Shown here piece after piece: positions 38,812-48,716 of a stretch of 64,000 nt of DNA. This DNA is from Arenimonas sp. (GTDB lineage Bacteria > Pseudomonadota > Alphaproteobacteria > Rhizobiales > Rhizobiaceae): NCBI GenBank assembly GCA_019459145.1, contig JAIBEK010000034.1, positions 57,137 through 121,136 of the forward strand, in the 5' to 3' direction. The notes beneath the pieces are model-generated. The model saw only the letters and a program-made list of their open reading frames with translations, searched no databases and was not told the origin of the DNA. Within the stretch, counting starts at the first letter, position 1, and each line of letters opens with the position of its first letter. Made by a program: the position numbers and the translations under genes.

Positions 38812-38920
38812 TATAATCGCTTTTGCAATGCACAATTTGCCCTTTGGCTAGCTTGGCATTAACGCCCGTATCATATAGCTACATCCCTACGCTTAACCCC
38901 AGGCGCCCTTTCGGACGCCT
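38812..38920 (+). promoter_or_regulatory. gltA upstream region: -10-like TATAAT and leader hairpin
   Basis: The 169-base gap between comEC and gltA is AT-richer than its surroundings. It holds an exact TATAAT (38812-38817) without a convincing -35, a dyad ATCAAT-N12-ATTGAT (38781-38804) just upstream, and a leader hairpin AGGCGCC-CTTTC-GGACGCCT (38901-38920) with one mismatch or bulge per arm, 25 bases before the gltA ATG. A GGAGGA ribosome-binding site lies at 38934-38939. The promoter assignment is tentative; the hairpin is seen directly. Confidence 0.35.
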
Positions 38921-38944
38921 AACCGCCAATTCCGGAGGATTAGC

Positions 38945-40234
38945 ATGACGGACAAAAGCGCTTCTTTGAATCTCGGGGAAAAGACGGTCGAGCTGACCGT
39001 CAAGGCCGGCACGATCGGCCCTGAGGTCATCGACATCGGCACCCTGTACAAACACACCGGCGCATTTACCTATGACCCGGGCTTCACCTCCACGGCGTCC
39101 TGCGAATCCAAGATCACCTATATCGACGGCGACGAAGGTGTTCTGCTGCACCGCGGCTATCCGATCGAGCAGCTTGCCGAGAAGGGCGACTTCCTTGAGG
39201 TCTGCTACCTGCTGCTCTATGGCGAACTGCCGACCGCCGCGCAGAAGAAGGACTTCGACTATCGCGTCACGCACCACACCATGGTGCACGAGCAGATGAA
39301 CAAGTTCTTCACCGGCTTCCGCCGCGACGCCCATCCGATGGCGGTCATGGTCGGCACGGTTGGCGCGCTCTCGGCCTTCTACCACGACTCGACCGACATC
39401 ACCGATCCGCACCAGCGCATGGTCGCGTCTCTGCGGATGATCGCCAAGATGCCGACGATCGCCGCCATGGCCTACAAGTACCATATCGGCCAGCCCTTCG
39501 TTTACCCGAAGAACGATCTCGACTACGCCGCAAACTTCCTGCGCATGTGCTTCGCGGTTCCCTGCGACGAATACAAGGTGAACCCGGTTCTGGCGCGCGC
39601 CATGGACCGCATCTTCATCCTGCATGCCGACCATGAGCAGAATGCTTCAACCTCGACCGTGCGTCTCGCCGGCTCCTCGGGCGCCAATCCGTTTGCCTGC
39701 ATCGCGGCCGGCATCGCCTGCCTCTGGGGCCCGGCCCATGGCGGCGCCAACGAAGCGGCCCTCAACATGCTGCAGGAAATCGGCACCGTCGACCGTATTC
39801 CGGAATACATCGCCCGCGCCAAGGACAAGAATGATCCATTCCGCCTGATGGGCTTTGGCCACCGCGTCTACAAGAACTACGACCCGCGCGCCAAGATCAT
39901 GCAGAAGACCATGTACGAAGTGCTGGAAGCGACCGGCCATTCGGACGATCCGCTGATGCAGGTGGCGCTCGAGCTTGAAAAGATCGCGCTCAGCGACCCC
40001 TATTTCAAGGAAAAGAAGCTGTACCCGAACGTCGACTTCTATTCGGGCATCACGCTGCGCGCGCTCGGCTTCCCCACGACCATGTTCACCGTTCTCTTCG
40101 CGCTCGCCCGCACCGTCGGCTGGATCGCCCAGTGGAACGAGATGATCGAGGATCCGCAGCAGCGCATCGGCCGTCCGCGCCAGCTCTATACCGGCGAACC
40201 GCAGCGCGATTACAAGCCGGTCTCGCAGCGCTAG
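38945..40234 (+). CDS. gltA: Citrate synthase
   Basis: The 429-residue enzyme condenses acetyl-CoA and oxaloacetate, the step after pyruvate dehydrogenase. It is the type II (hexameric, NADH-sensitive family) form with catalytic His in [19 protein letters not shown], His in [13 protein letters not shown] and Asp in [16 protein letters not shown]. It is followed by a strong terminator. In the rhizobia I remember, gltX precedes gltA; here comEC is directly upstream and no gltX is present. Confidence 0.98.
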   Translation: MTDKSASLNLGEKTVELTVKAGTIGPEVIDIGTLYKHTGAFTYDPGFTSTASCESKITYIDGDEGVLLHRGYPIEQLAEKGDFLEVCYLLLYGELPTAAQKKDFDYRVTHHTMVHEQMNKFFTGFRRDAHPMAVMVGTVGALSAFYHDSTDITDPHQRMVASLRMIAKMPTIAAMAYKYHIGQPFVYPKNDLDYAANFLRMCFAVPCDEYKVNPVLARAMDRIFILHADHEQNASTSTVRLAGSSGANPFACIAAGIACLWGPAHGGANEAALNMLQEIGTVDRIPEYIARAKDKNDPFRLMGFGHRVYKNYDPRAKIMQKTMYEVLEATGHSDDPLMQVALELEKIALSDPYFKEKKLYPNVDFYSGITLRALGFPTTMFTVLFALARTVGWIAQWNEMIEDPQQRIGRPRQLYTGEPQRDYKPVSQR

Positions 40235-40260
40235 GCGCGACAAGGCCCGCAAGACAGGAA

Positions 40261-40293
40261 AGGCCGGCGGACATGTTCCGCCGGCCTTTTTCT
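40261..40293 (+). terminator. Intrinsic terminator of gltA
   Basis: GGCCGGCGGA (from 40262) and TCCGCCGGCC pair nearly perfectly around a CATGT loop, followed by TTTTTCT. It lies 27 bases after the gltA stop and may also end the convergent P-type ATPase transcript, although only TTT follows on that strand. Confidence 0.92.
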
Positions 40294-40327
40294 ATTCCCC
40301 GTTCGATGACAGCGATCGGCCCACGGC

Positions 40328-42967
40328 TCAAGGTTGCGCCAGAAGTTGTCGGCGGTAGACGATCTTCTCGACCTCGCTCACCAAAAGCAGGACCGAGGCC
40401 AGCGCCGCCAGCAGCAGCCATTCCTCAAGCGCGATCGGGGTGATCCCGAGGAGATCGTTCAGGCCGGGCACATACATCGCGCCGAGATGCAGAGCCTGGG
40501 AACCGATGATTCCCACCAGGAGGAATGGATTGGAGGCGAGCGATTGGCGGAACACCGACCGCCGCTCGGAGCGGCTGTTGATGCACTGGAAGTTCTCGAA
40601 CAGCACGAACAGCACCAGCAGCAGGTTGCGCGCGGTAAATTCGCTGACACCGGTCGAGATCAGCCAGTAGAATAGGGCAAAACCGCCGACACCCATCAGC
40701 AGGGTCGCGACCACGATGCGCCGGATCATCAGCGGATCGAACAGCGATTCCTCCGGCCTGCGCACCGGCCGCGTCAATTCGTCTCCCTCCGCCGGCTCGG
40801 TCACCAGGGCGATGTCCTGCACGCCATTGGTTACCAGGTTCAGCCAGAGCAATTGCACCGCGGTGAGCGGCATCGGCGTGCCGAGGATCATGGCGAGGAG
40901 GAAGACCAGCACCTCGGCCGCACCGGTCGACACCTGCATGAAGACGACCTTGCGGATATTGCTGTAGGCGACGCGGCCCTCGCGGATGCCCGCGACGATC
41001 GAGGCAAAATTGTCGTCGGTCAGGATGATGTCGGCGCTCTCCTTGGCCACATCCGTGCCGGCCCTGCCCATTGCCACCCCGACATGCGCATGCTTCAACG
41101 CCGGCGCATCGTTCACCCCGTCACCGGTCACCGCCACATAATGACCGTTGCGCGCCAGCGAGCGAACGATGGCGAGCTTGTGATCCGGCTTTACCCGGGC
41201 AAACACCCGCACATGCCGGGTCAGCGCGTCGAGCGCCTGTTCGCCTGTCGCGATCGCGGCGGCAACCTCCGCGCCGGTCGCGACGTCCTCGGGCGCGAAG
41301 GCGAGCCCGGCTTCGCTGGCGATCGCCGTTGCAGTGCGGGGATCGTCGCCGGTGATTACCACCACTTCGATGCCGGCCGTGCGGCAAGCGTCGAGCGCGG
41401 CCGGCACTTCGGGCCGGATCGGATCCTGCATTCCGGCGAAACCGAGAAAACTCAGGTCGATCAGCATGTGGTCGCCATAGTCGCCGTTGCCCGAATGCGC
41501 CATGCGCCCCTCGGCGAAGGCCAGGACTCTGAGCCCCTTGCGTGCCATCGCGTCCATTTGCCGATGCAAGAGGTCGTGATCGATCGGTACGGCGCGCTCG
41601 CCGACCTGCATCGTGCCGCACATGGTCGCCAGCATTTCCGGCGCACCCTTGACGAAGATGTGGAGATGCTCCTCGTCCAGATGGAAGGAGGCGGCATATT
41701 TCAGTTCCGGCTCGTAGGGAATGAGCTTTGCCAGCCGGTATTTCTCCATCAGTTCGCTTTTGCTCAGCCCGCCCTTGTGCGCCGCGGCCAGGAGCGCGAC
41801 ATCGACCGTGTCCCCCATCGGATCGAAACCGCCGCCGTCGGTACGGCCGAGTTCACCCTCGTTCGGCAGGGTCGCCGCCCGCAGCAGGCGCTGGACCGAA
41901 AGGCTTGGATGATCGCGTTCGCCGTCATGGTTCCTGATGCCGCCGGCCGTCGGATCGACACCGGTGTCGAACAGCCAATGGCTCTCATCGGGCAGTCGAA
42001 TATCGGTGACCGTCAGTTCGTTGAGCGTCAGCGTACCGGTCTTGTCGGTGGCGATCATCGTGCAGGAGCCGAGCGATTCGACCGCCGGCAGATTGCGCAC
42101 CACCACATTGACCTTGGACATGCGGCGCATGCTGATGGCGAGCGCCACGGTAATCGCGATCGGCAGGCCCTCCGGAATGGCGCTGACGGCAAGCCCGATC
42201 GACATGGTGAGCAATTCGCCGAGCGCCATCTGGCGCCATAGGCCGACCGCAATAAGGAAAACGATGGCCACCCCGACCGCGACCGCGATCAGCCGGGTGA
42301 AGTCCTCCATGCGGATCATCAGCGGCGGCTTGGCGGTGGAGCGCTCCTGGATGGCGCCGGCGATCCGGCCGAGTTCCGTCTGGCGGCCGGTGGCAAACAC
42401 CAGGCCCCGGGCCCGGCCACGCGTCACGATCGTGCCGGCATAGACCGTATCTCCCTCCTCCTTCGCCACCGCCCGCGATTCGCCGGTATGGGCGGCCTCG
42501 TCGCATTGCAGTCCGTTGGCGTCGACCAGACGGATATCGGCCGGGACACGCTCGCCGGATTCGAGCATGACGAGATCGTCCGGCACCAGAACCGCCGCAT
42601 CGATGACCTGGCGCTGACCGTCGCGAATGACCGTTGCATGCGGCTGTTCCAGTGCACGCAGCGCCTCGGCCGACTTGCCTGCCGAATATTCCTGGATCGC
42701 CCCGACGATCCCGTTGACCATCAGCACGACGGCGATGAAGATTGCGTCGGTGACTTCACTGATCAGCATCGACAGGGCCGCGGACGCCATCAGGATGTAG
42801 ATCAGCGGACTGAGGAATTGCAGCGCAAGGACCTTGAGAAAGGACGGACTGCCGGGGACCGGCAGACGATTTTCGCCGAATTTTTCCAGCCCATGCGCTG
42901 CTTCGATGCTGGTAAGTCCCTTGATGACCGGGTTCACCTCGCCCGTGGCGCTATCCATCGCTGCCAT
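40328..42967 (-). CDS. P-type cation-transporting ATPase (P2A-like) with altered ion site
   Basis: An 879-residue P-type pump. The phosphorylated Asp is in DKTGTLT, the hinge is TGDGVNDAPALK and the actuator TGES motif is in HTGESRAV. TM4 has IPEGLP as in Ca2+ and Na+ pumps. The TM6 motif, NxxTD in Ca2+ ATPases, reads NLVTNGVQDIAL: the ion-coordinating Asp is Asn. I chose the ATG at 42965-42967 (MAAMDSATGEVNPVIKG); the frame is open upstream with poor similarity. Ion specificity (Ca2+, Mn2+, Mg2+ or other) is undecided. It appears inserted between gltA and ppiD. Confidence 0.88.
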   Translation of the reverse strand: MAAMDSATGEVNPVIKGLTSIEAAHGLEKFGENRLPVPGSPSFLKVLALQFLSPLIYILMASAALSMLISEVTDAIFIAVVLMVNGIVGAIQEYSAGKSAEALRALEQPHATVIRDGQRQVIDAAVLVPDDLVMLESGERVPADIRLVDANGLQCDEAAHTGESRAVAKEEGDTVYAGTIVTRGRARGLVFATGRQTELGRIAGAIQERSTAKPPLMIRMEDFTRLIAVAVGVAIVFLIAVGLWRQMALGELLTMSIGLAVSAIPEGLPIAITVALAISMRRMSKVNVVVRNLPAVESLGSCTMIATDKTGTLTLNELTVTDIRLPDESHWLFDTGVDPTAGGIRNHDGERDHPSLSVQRLLRAATLPNEGELGRTDGGGFDPMGDTVDVALLAAAHKGGLSKSELMEKYRLAKLIPYEPELKYAASFHLDEEHLHIFVKGAPEMLATMCGTMQVGERAVPIDHDLLHRQMDAMARKGLRVLAFAEGRMAHSGNGDYGDHMLIDLSFLGFAGMQDPIRPEVPAALDACRTAGIEVVVITGDDPRTATAIASEAGLAFAPEDVATGAEVAAAIATGEQALDALTRHVRVFARVKPDHKLAIVRSLARNGHYVAVTGDGVNDAPALKHAHVGVAMGRAGTDVAKESADIILTDDNFASIVAGIREGRVAYSNIRKVVFMQVSTGAAEVLVFLLAMILGTPMPLTAVQLLWLNLVTNGVQDIALVTEPAEGDELTRPVRRPEESLFDPLMIRRIVVATLLMGVGGFALFYWLISTGVSEFTARNLLLVLFVLFENFQCINSRSERRSVFRQSLASNPFLLVGIIGSQALHLGAMYVPGLNDLLGITPIALEEWLLLAALASVLLLVSEVEKIVYRRQLLAQP

Positions 42968-43181
42968 TCCCACCCCGCATTTTCCACCACCTGAACGTAA
43001 CCACGGTTTTGTTGTACCCGATATTGATCCCGATGCTATTGCACCAATGTGAAATATCCCAACCCGCCCGGGTCGTGCCTGGTCACTGCCACGCGCCAAA
43101 CCGATTGGTTCGGGCACCGCGCACCACCGCCGCATCAGGCAGCGCCTTTTCGCCGAACATGCCTTCATTTCCGCCACGGTT

Positions 43182-43195
43182 TGTTCTAAGGAACA
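43182..43195. promoter_or_regulatory. Inverted repeat in the P-type ATPase/ppiD divergent gap
   Basis: TGTTC-TAAG-GAACA lies 51 bases upstream of ppiD in the 278-base divergent gap. It resembles a short dyad operator. It is not an alphaproteobacterial LexA box (spacer 4 rather than 7 and inverted). The rest of the gap shows no gene or clear promoter. Confidence 0.3.
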
Positions 43196-43245
43196 TCAAC
43201 CGCTTCGCCGTCTGCGAAGAGCTGAAATAAGGTGATTGAGTTCCG

Positions 43246-45135
43246 ATGCTGGAAGTTCTGAGAAAAGGCGCCCGTACTCTGGTCGCGAAAATGCTGATGC
43301 TCCTGTTGGTCGCGTCCTTCGGGATCTGGGGCATTTCCGCGTCGCTCTTCAACACGGCAACGGATACGGTGATCAGCGTCGGCGACCAGAAGGTTTCCGC
43401 AAGCGAGTTCAGCCTCGCCTACCAGCGCCAGCTTGCCGAACTCGGCCGCCGCTTCGGCACGCAGCTCACCACGGAACAGGCGAAAGCCTTTGGTGTACCG
43501 AGCCAGGTCTATGCTCAGCTTGCCGCCGGCGCGGCACTGGACCAGCTTTCGCAGGACATGAATCTCGGCTTGTCCAAGGATCGCCTGGCCCAGCTCATCG
43601 CCGAAGACCCGGCCTTCAAGACCGACACCGGCCAGTTCGACCGCAATCTCTTCACCACCCGTCTTCGCAATGCCGGTCTGCGTGAAGACGACTATATTCT
43701 CGAACGCTCCAAGGTGGCGATCCGAAGCCAGATCGTCGAGGCGACGTCGGATGGATTTGTCGCGCCCAAGACTCTGGTCGACGCACTCAAGGCCTATCGC
43801 AACCAGACCCGCGACGTCAGCTATCTTCTGCTGACCAACGCCAATATCGACCCGATCAAGGCACCCGACGAGACGACACTTGCCGCATGGTTCGAGACGG
43901 TCAAGGCCCGCTACCGCGCGCCGGAATATCGCAGCTTTTCCTATGTGAAGCTCGAGCCCTCCGACATCGCTGACAAGGCGGCGATTTCCGACGAGGCGAT
44001 CCGTCAGGACTATGAGGCCCGCAAGAAGACCTACGAGATTGCCGGCACCCGGACGATCGAGCAGTTGAGCTTTGAAACCCGCGAGATGGCCGAGGCGGCC
44101 TCGGCCGAACTCAAGTCAGGCATGAGCTTCGACCAACTGGTGTCCGACCAGGGCAAGACCGCAAGCGATGTGCTGCTCGGCGAGTTCTCGCGCGAGAAGC
44201 TTCCCGATCCCGTGCTGGCGGACGCCGCCTTCGCCGTCACCGCAGAAGGTGCGACGACCGATGTCGTCGACGGCGCGCTCGGCCCCGTCATCCTGCGCAT
44301 AACCAACATCAACGAAGGCCGGACCCGCACCCTTGACGACGTCAGGGAGGAAATCCGCGAAGCGCTGGCGGAAGCGGCGGCAGTGGAAGACATTGCCACC
44401 GTCCATGACCAGTTCGAGGACTTGCGGGCTGGTGGATCGACGCTCGAAGAAGCGGCAACCCAGCTCAACCTGAAGCCGGTCACCGTCAAAGCGTCGGACC
44501 GCAACGGCAAGGACGAAGCCGAGGCGGACGTGCCGGACCTGCCGGAGCGCGCCGCCCTGCTGGCCGAAGTCTTCCAGACCGACGTCGGCGTCGAGGCTCT
44601 GCCGGTCAATATCGGCAATGACGGCTTTATCTGGCTGGAAGTAAAGGACATCGTCGCCGAGCGTGATCGCACCCTCGACGAGGTCCGGGAAAAGGCCATG
44701 GCCGACTGGACGGCTGAGCAACAGAAGATCGCCCTGGGCGCCAAGGCCGAGAGCCTCAAGGTGCGGGCGGCTGAGGGTGAGACGCTGGAAGCGATCGCTG
44801 CAGAACTGGGAATCGCCGTCGAGACCAAGGTCGGCATCCGCCGCCAGACGGAGGACGCGGTGCTCGGTCCGGCTGCCGTGACCGCTGCCTTCGGCGGCGC
44901 GGTCGGCATGGTCGCCAGCGCACCCGGCGCTGACCCGGAGACCCAGATCCTGCTCAAGGTGACGGATGTGAAGGACCAGCCGGCGACCGATGCGCTCGGA
45001 AACGAGGACGCCCAGATCTCCGAGATCGCCAATGCTGCCGGTGACGACATTCTCGACCAGATGGTCAATCGCCTGCAGGACGATTATGGCGTGACGATCA
45101 ACCAGCAGCTCGCCGAACAGGCCATGGTACGCTAA
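43246..45135 (+). CDS. ppiD: Peptidyl-prolyl isomerase/chaperone PpiD (SurA-N-terminal)
   Basis: The 629-residue protein has a short cytoplasmic start, one membrane anchor (about residues 15-33, [20 protein letters not shown]), a SurA-like N-terminal domain and a central parvulin-like segment (about 235-360). PpiD is an inner-membrane chaperone of proteins leaving the Sec channel. Its start is [15 protein letters not shown]. It leads the trpD-trpC-moaC-moeA series, 19 bases before trpD. Confidence 0.92.
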   Translation: MLEVLRKGARTLVAKMLMLLLVASFGIWGISASLFNTATDTVISVGDQKVSASEFSLAYQRQLAELGRRFGTQLTTEQAKAFGVPSQVYAQLAAGAALDQLSQDMNLGLSKDRLAQLIAEDPAFKTDTGQFDRNLFTTRLRNAGLREDDYILERSKVAIRSQIVEATSDGFVAPKTLVDALKAYRNQTRDVSYLLLTNANIDPIKAPDETTLAAWFETVKARYRAPEYRSFSYVKLEPSDIADKAAISDEAIRQDYEARKKTYEIAGTRTIEQLSFETREMAEAASAELKSGMSFDQLVSDQGKTASDVLLGEFSREKLPDPVLADAAFAVTAEGATTDVVDGALGPVILRITNINEGRTRTLDDVREEIREALAEAAAVEDIATVHDQFEDLRAGGSTLEEAATQLNLKPVTVKASDRNGKDEAEADVPDLPERAALLAEVFQTDVGVEALPVNIGNDGFIWLEVKDIVAERDRTLDEVREKAMADWTAEQQKIALGAKAESLKVRAAEGETLEAIAAELGIAVETKVGIRRQTEDAVLGPAAVTAAFGGAVGMVASAPGADPETQILLKVTDVKDQPATDALGNEDAQISEIANAAGDDILDQMVNRLQDDYGVTINQQLAEQAMVR

Positions 45136-45154
45136 GGACGGGAGAGCCAGAAAC

Positions 45155-46177
45155 ATGTCCGGTCTGAAGCCATACATCGCCAAGGTCGCCACGCGTCAGG
45201 TCCTCACCCGCGAGGAGGCGAGCGGTGCCTTCGAAGTGCTGATGTCGGGCGAAGCCAGCATGGCCCAGATCGGCGGTTTCCTGATGGCGCTCAGGGTGCG
45301 CGGTGAGACCGTCGACGAAATCGCCGGCGCAGTCTCCGTCATGCGCTCCAAGATGGTCAAGGTGGACGCGCCGGCCGGTGCCATCGACATCGTCGGCACC
45401 GGCGGTGACGGCACCAACACCTACAACATCTCGACGCTCGCCGCGCTGATCGTCGCCGGCGCCGGCGTACCGGTCGCCAAGCACGGCAACCGCGCCCTGA
45501 GCTCCAAGTCGGGCGCCGCCGACAGCCTGTCGGCCTTGGGTGTCCGTCTCGACATCGATCCGGATACCATTGCGCGCTGCATTCGCGAAGCGGGCATCGG
45601 TTTCATGTTCGCCCAGCTCCATCATCCCGCCATGCGCCATGTCGGCCCGGCCCGGGTCGAACTCGGCACCCGCACCATCTTCAACATCGTCGGCCCGTTG
45701 ACGAGCCCCGCCAGCGTCACCCGCCAGCTGTTCGGCGTCTACTCGCCCGAATGGCTGCTGCCGGGCGCCGAAGCGCTGCGCGACCTCGGCCTCGAAAGCG
45801 CCTGGGTCGTCCATGGCAGCGGACTCGACGAGATTACCACCACCGGCCCGACGCAGGTCGCTGCGCTGAAGGACGGTGAGATCACCACCTTCGAGCTGAC
45901 ACCGGAGGATTTCGGCGTGCCGACCGTATCACTCGATGCGATCCGGGGCGGCGATGGCGAGGTCAATGCGGCTGCCTTGCGCGACGTCCTTTCAGGCGCC
46001 CGCAACCCCTACCGCGACGTGTCGCTCTGCAATGCCGCCGCCGCACTTATCGTCGCCGGCAAGGCTGACAGTGTCCGCGAAGGCATGGAGCTGGCCAGCC
46101 ATTCCATCGACAGCGGCTCTGCCGCCCGGGCGCTCGACACACTGATCGCCGTTTCCAACCAGGCACCACGGGACTGA
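45155..46177 (+). CDS. trpD: Anthranilate phosphoribosyltransferase TrpD
   Basis: The 340-residue enzyme joins phosphoribosyl pyrophosphate to anthranilate in tryptophan synthesis. Motifs: [16 protein letters not shown] (PRPP binding), [19 protein letters not shown] and [11 protein letters not shown]. It begins [17 protein letters not shown]. No leader peptide or attenuator precedes it, and trpE is not in the window. It is followed nine bases later by trpC. Confidence 0.98.
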   Translation: MSGLKPYIAKVATRQVLTREEASGAFEVLMSGEASMAQIGGFLMALRVRGETVDEIAGAVSVMRSKMVKVDAPAGAIDIVGTGGDGTNTYNISTLAALIVAGAGVPVAKHGNRALSSKSGAADSLSALGVRLDIDPDTIARCIREAGIGFMFAQLHHPAMRHVGPARVELGTRTIFNIVGPLTSPASVTRQLFGVYSPEWLLPGAEALRDLGLESAWVVHGSGLDEITTTGPTQVAALKDGEITTFELTPEDFGVPTVSLDAIRGGDGEVNAAALRDVLSGARNPYRDVSLCNAAAALIVAGKADSVREGMELASHSIDSGSAARALDTLIAVSNQAPRD

Positions 46178-46186
46178 GACACAGCC

Positions 46187-46999
46187 ATGGCGGACATCCT
46201 CAAGCGTATCGAAATCTACAAGCGCGAAGAGATCGCCGCTGCCAAGGCCGCCCGGTCGCTGGCCGATCTGAAAGCACGCGCCGCCGAACAGCCTGCCCCG
46301 CGCGGCTTTCTGCGTGCTCTGTCGGATTGCCGCAGCGCAGGGGAATTCGGCCTCATCGCCGAGATCAAGAAGGCAAGCCCGTCCAAGGGCCTGATCCGTC
46401 CTGATTTCGATCCGCCGGCACTGGCGGCCGCCTATCAGGCGGGCGGTGCTGCCTGCCTTTCCGTGCTGACCGACGGACCGAGCTTCGAGGGTTCGCTCGA
46501 CTATCTGGTTCAGGCCCGCGCCGCATGCGCCCTTCCGGCGCTGCGCAAGGATTTCATGTTCGACACCTACCAGGTGCACGAGGCGCGCGCCTTCGGCGCC
46601 GACTGCATCCTGTTGATCATGGCCTCGCTTTCAGACGACGAGGCAAGGCGCCTCGAGGACGAGGCCTTCGGCCTCGGTATGGACGTACTGATCGAAGTGC
46701 ATGACGAGGAGGAGCTCGAACGGGCCGTCAAGCTTGCCTCGCCGATGATCGGCATCAACAACCGAAATTTGCGCACCTTTGAGGTCAACCTCTCGGTCAG
46801 CGAACGCCTGGCTCCCATGGTCCCGTCAGACCGTCTGCTGGTCGGCGAGAGCGGCATATTCGCCTTTGACGACTGCAAGCGCCTTGAAGCCTGCGGCATC
46901 ACCACTTTCCTCGTCGGCGAAAGCCTGATGCGCCAGCAAGATGTCGCCGCCGCAACCCGGTTCCTTTTGACCGGACAACCTCCGGCACAGGTCGCGTGA
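46187..46999 (+). CDS. trpC: Indole-3-glycerol phosphate synthase TrpC
   Basis: A 270-residue TIM-barrel enzyme, stand-alone (not fused to TrpF). Catalytic elements: [43 protein letters not shown] and [13 protein letters not shown]. It makes indole-3-glycerol phosphate. Its TGA overlaps the moaC ATG by one base (TGATG). Confidence 0.98.
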   Translation: MADILKRIEIYKREEIAAAKAARSLADLKARAAEQPAPRGFLRALSDCRSAGEFGLIAEIKKASPSKGLIRPDFDPPALAAAYQAGGAACLSVLTDGPSFEGSLDYLVQARAACALPALRKDFMFDTYQVHEARAFGADCILLIMASLSDDEARRLEDEAFGLGMDVLIEVHDEEELERAVKLASPMIGINNRNLRTFEVNLSVSERLAPMVPSDRLLVGESGIFAFDDCKRLEACGITTFLVGESLMRQQDVAAATRFLLTGQPPAQVA

Positions 47000-47484
47000 T
47001 GAGCACCCTCACCCATATCAACGCCGCGGGCGAGGCGCATATGGTCGATGTCGGCGACAAGGCCGAGACCGCGCGCAGCGCCACCGCCGAGGGTCACGTC
47101 AGGATGGCGGCCGCCACCCTGGAACTGATCCGCTCCGGCAATGCCAGGAAGGGCGACGTGATCGCCACGGCCCGGATCGCCGGCATCATGGCGGCCAAGC
47201 AGACCTCGAACCTCATCCCGCTCTGCCATCCTTTGATGCTGACCAAGGTCACGGTCGACATCGAGGACGATCTGGCGCTTCCCGGCCTGCGCGTCACCGC
47301 CACAGCCAAGCTGAGCGGCAAGACCGGCGTCGAAATGGAGGCCCTCACCGCCGTTTCCATCGCCTGCCTGACCATCTACGACATGGCCAAGGCGGCCGAC
47401 AAGGCGATGGAGATCGGCGGTATCAGGCTCCTTGAAAAGACCGGCGGCAAGTCGGGAACCTTTCGCCACCCGGAGGCCCGTTGA
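46999..47484 (+). CDS. moaC: Cyclic pyranopterin monophosphate synthase MoaC
   Basis: The 161-residue protein catalyses the second half of the first step of molybdenum cofactor synthesis. [17 protein letters not shown] and [20 protein letters not shown] carry the conserved Lys and His; [10 protein letters not shown] closes the active site. Its start overlaps the trpC stop and its stop directly abuts the moeA ATG, so trpC-moaC-moeA is tightly coupled. Confidence 0.97.
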   Translation: MSTLTHINAAGEAHMVDVGDKAETARSATAEGHVRMAAATLELIRSGNARKGDVIATARIAGIMAAKQTSNLIPLCHPLMLTKVTVDIEDDLALPGLRVTATAKLSGKTGVEMEALTAVSIACLTIYDMAKAADKAMEIGGIRLLEKTGGKSGTFRHPEAR

Positions 47485-48708
47485 ATGGCGCTGCTCGCGG
47501 TCGAAGATGCCCAGGAGACCCTGCTCAAGACGGCGGTGCCGGTCGCCCGACGCGAGAGCCTCACGCTCGACGAGGCCGATGGAAGGGTTCTCGCCGCCGA
47601 CATCCAGGCGCGACTGACGCAGCCGCCGTTCGACGCCTCCGCCATGGACGGCTATGCGCTGCGCGCCGCCGACGCGTCGCAGCCCGGTGCCATCCTTAAG
47701 GTGATCGGGACGTCGGCCGCCGGCCACGGCTTTGCCGGAATGGTTGGTCCAGGCGAGACGGTGCGCATCTTCACCGGCGCGCCGGTACCCGCCGGCGCCG
47801 ATACCGTGCTGATCCAGGAAGATGCCGAAAAGCTGGAGGATCACGCTATCCGCACCACCTTCGCGGTGACGCAAGGACGCCACATCCGGCCGCGCGGACA
47901 GGATTTCGCCGAAGGCGAGGCGGTACTTACGGCCGGGACGCGGCTGGATTTCAGCCGCCTCATGCTGATTGCCGCGATGAACCATGCAAGCGTCGAGGTC
48001 TTCGCCCGGCCGCGCGTGGCCATCTTGTCGACCGGCGACGAACTGGTGCCGCCCGGCACCCCGCCCGGTCCTCACCAGATCATCGGCTCCAACACCTTCG
48101 GCATCGGCACGCTGGCGCGCCAGGCCGGCGCAGAGGTGATCGATCTGGGCATAGTGCCCGACAATCGCGACCTGATCACCGCAGCGATCGAGAGGGCCCG
48201 CGCTGCCCGCGCCGATGTCCTCGTGACCCTGGGCGGCGCATCCGTCGGCGACCATGACCTCGTGCAGTCGACGCTTCTCGCGGCCGGAATGCGCCTTGAT
48301 TTCTGGAAGATCGCCATGCGGCCGGGCAAGCCGCTGATGGTCGGGGACCTCGACGGCATGCATGTGCTGGGCCTGCCCGGCAATCCGGTCTCGTCGATGG
48401 TTTGCGGTCTGCTCTTCCTCGAGCCGCTGCTCGCCCGGCTGTCCGGCCGCCCTGCTGTCTCGCGTCTGGCCGTTGCCCGAACCGCGACCGCCTTGCCGGC
48501 CAATGACAAGCGCCAGGACTATCTGCGGGCACGGCTGTCGCGCGATGCCGATGGCGGCCTCTTGGCCGAGAGCTACGGCAAGCAGGATTCGTCGATGATG
48601 AAAATCTTCGCGCGGTCCGACTGCCTGGTCGTGCGCCCGCCGCATGCGCCCGAACTGCCGGCCGGTGCCGAGACACCGGTGCTGTTGTTGCGCCCGCCAG
48701 AGGGCTGA
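47485..48708 (+). CDS. moeA: Molybdopterin molybdotransferase MoeA
   Basis: The 407-residue enzyme inserts molybdate into adenylated molybdopterin. It shows the MoeA domains I-IV with PPFDASAMDGYALRAAD, TGAPVPAGADTVLIQED, ILSTGDELVPPG and TLGGASVGDHDLVQ plus GLPGNPVSSMVC. It starts with no gap after moaC. It is followed eight bases later by the SLC13 gene. Confidence 0.96.
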   Translation: MALLAVEDAQETLLKTAVPVARRESLTLDEADGRVLAADIQARLTQPPFDASAMDGYALRAADASQPGAILKVIGTSAAGHGFAGMVGPGETVRIFTGAPVPAGADTVLIQEDAEKLEDHAIRTTFAVTQGRHIRPRGQDFAEGEAVLTAGTRLDFSRLMLIAAMNHASVEVFARPRVAILSTGDELVPPGTPPGPHQIIGSNTFGIGTLARQAGAEVIDLGIVPDNRDLITAAIERARAARADVLVTLGGASVGDHDLVQSTLLAAGMRLDFWKIAMRPGKPLMVGDLDGMHVLGLPGNPVSSMVCGLLFLEPLLARLSGRPAVSRLAVARTATALPANDKRQDYLRARLSRDADGGLLAESYGKQDSSMMKIFARSDCLVVRPPHAPELPAGAETPVLLLRPPEG

Positions 48709-48716
48709 GCCGGCCG

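Noticed and set aside
43182..43195. LexA box upstream of ppiD
   Set aside because: GTTC-TAAG-GAAC is an inverted repeat with a four-base spacer, unlike the GTTC-N7-GTTC direct repeat used by this lexA.
45136..45154. Tryptophan attenuator before trpD
   Set aside because: Only 19 bases separate ppiD and trpD; no leader peptide with Trp codons or alternative stems is possible.
46567..48645. A 692-codon minus-strand open frame across trpC, moaC and moeA
   Set aside because: It spans three certain genes in antisense and lacks domain features.
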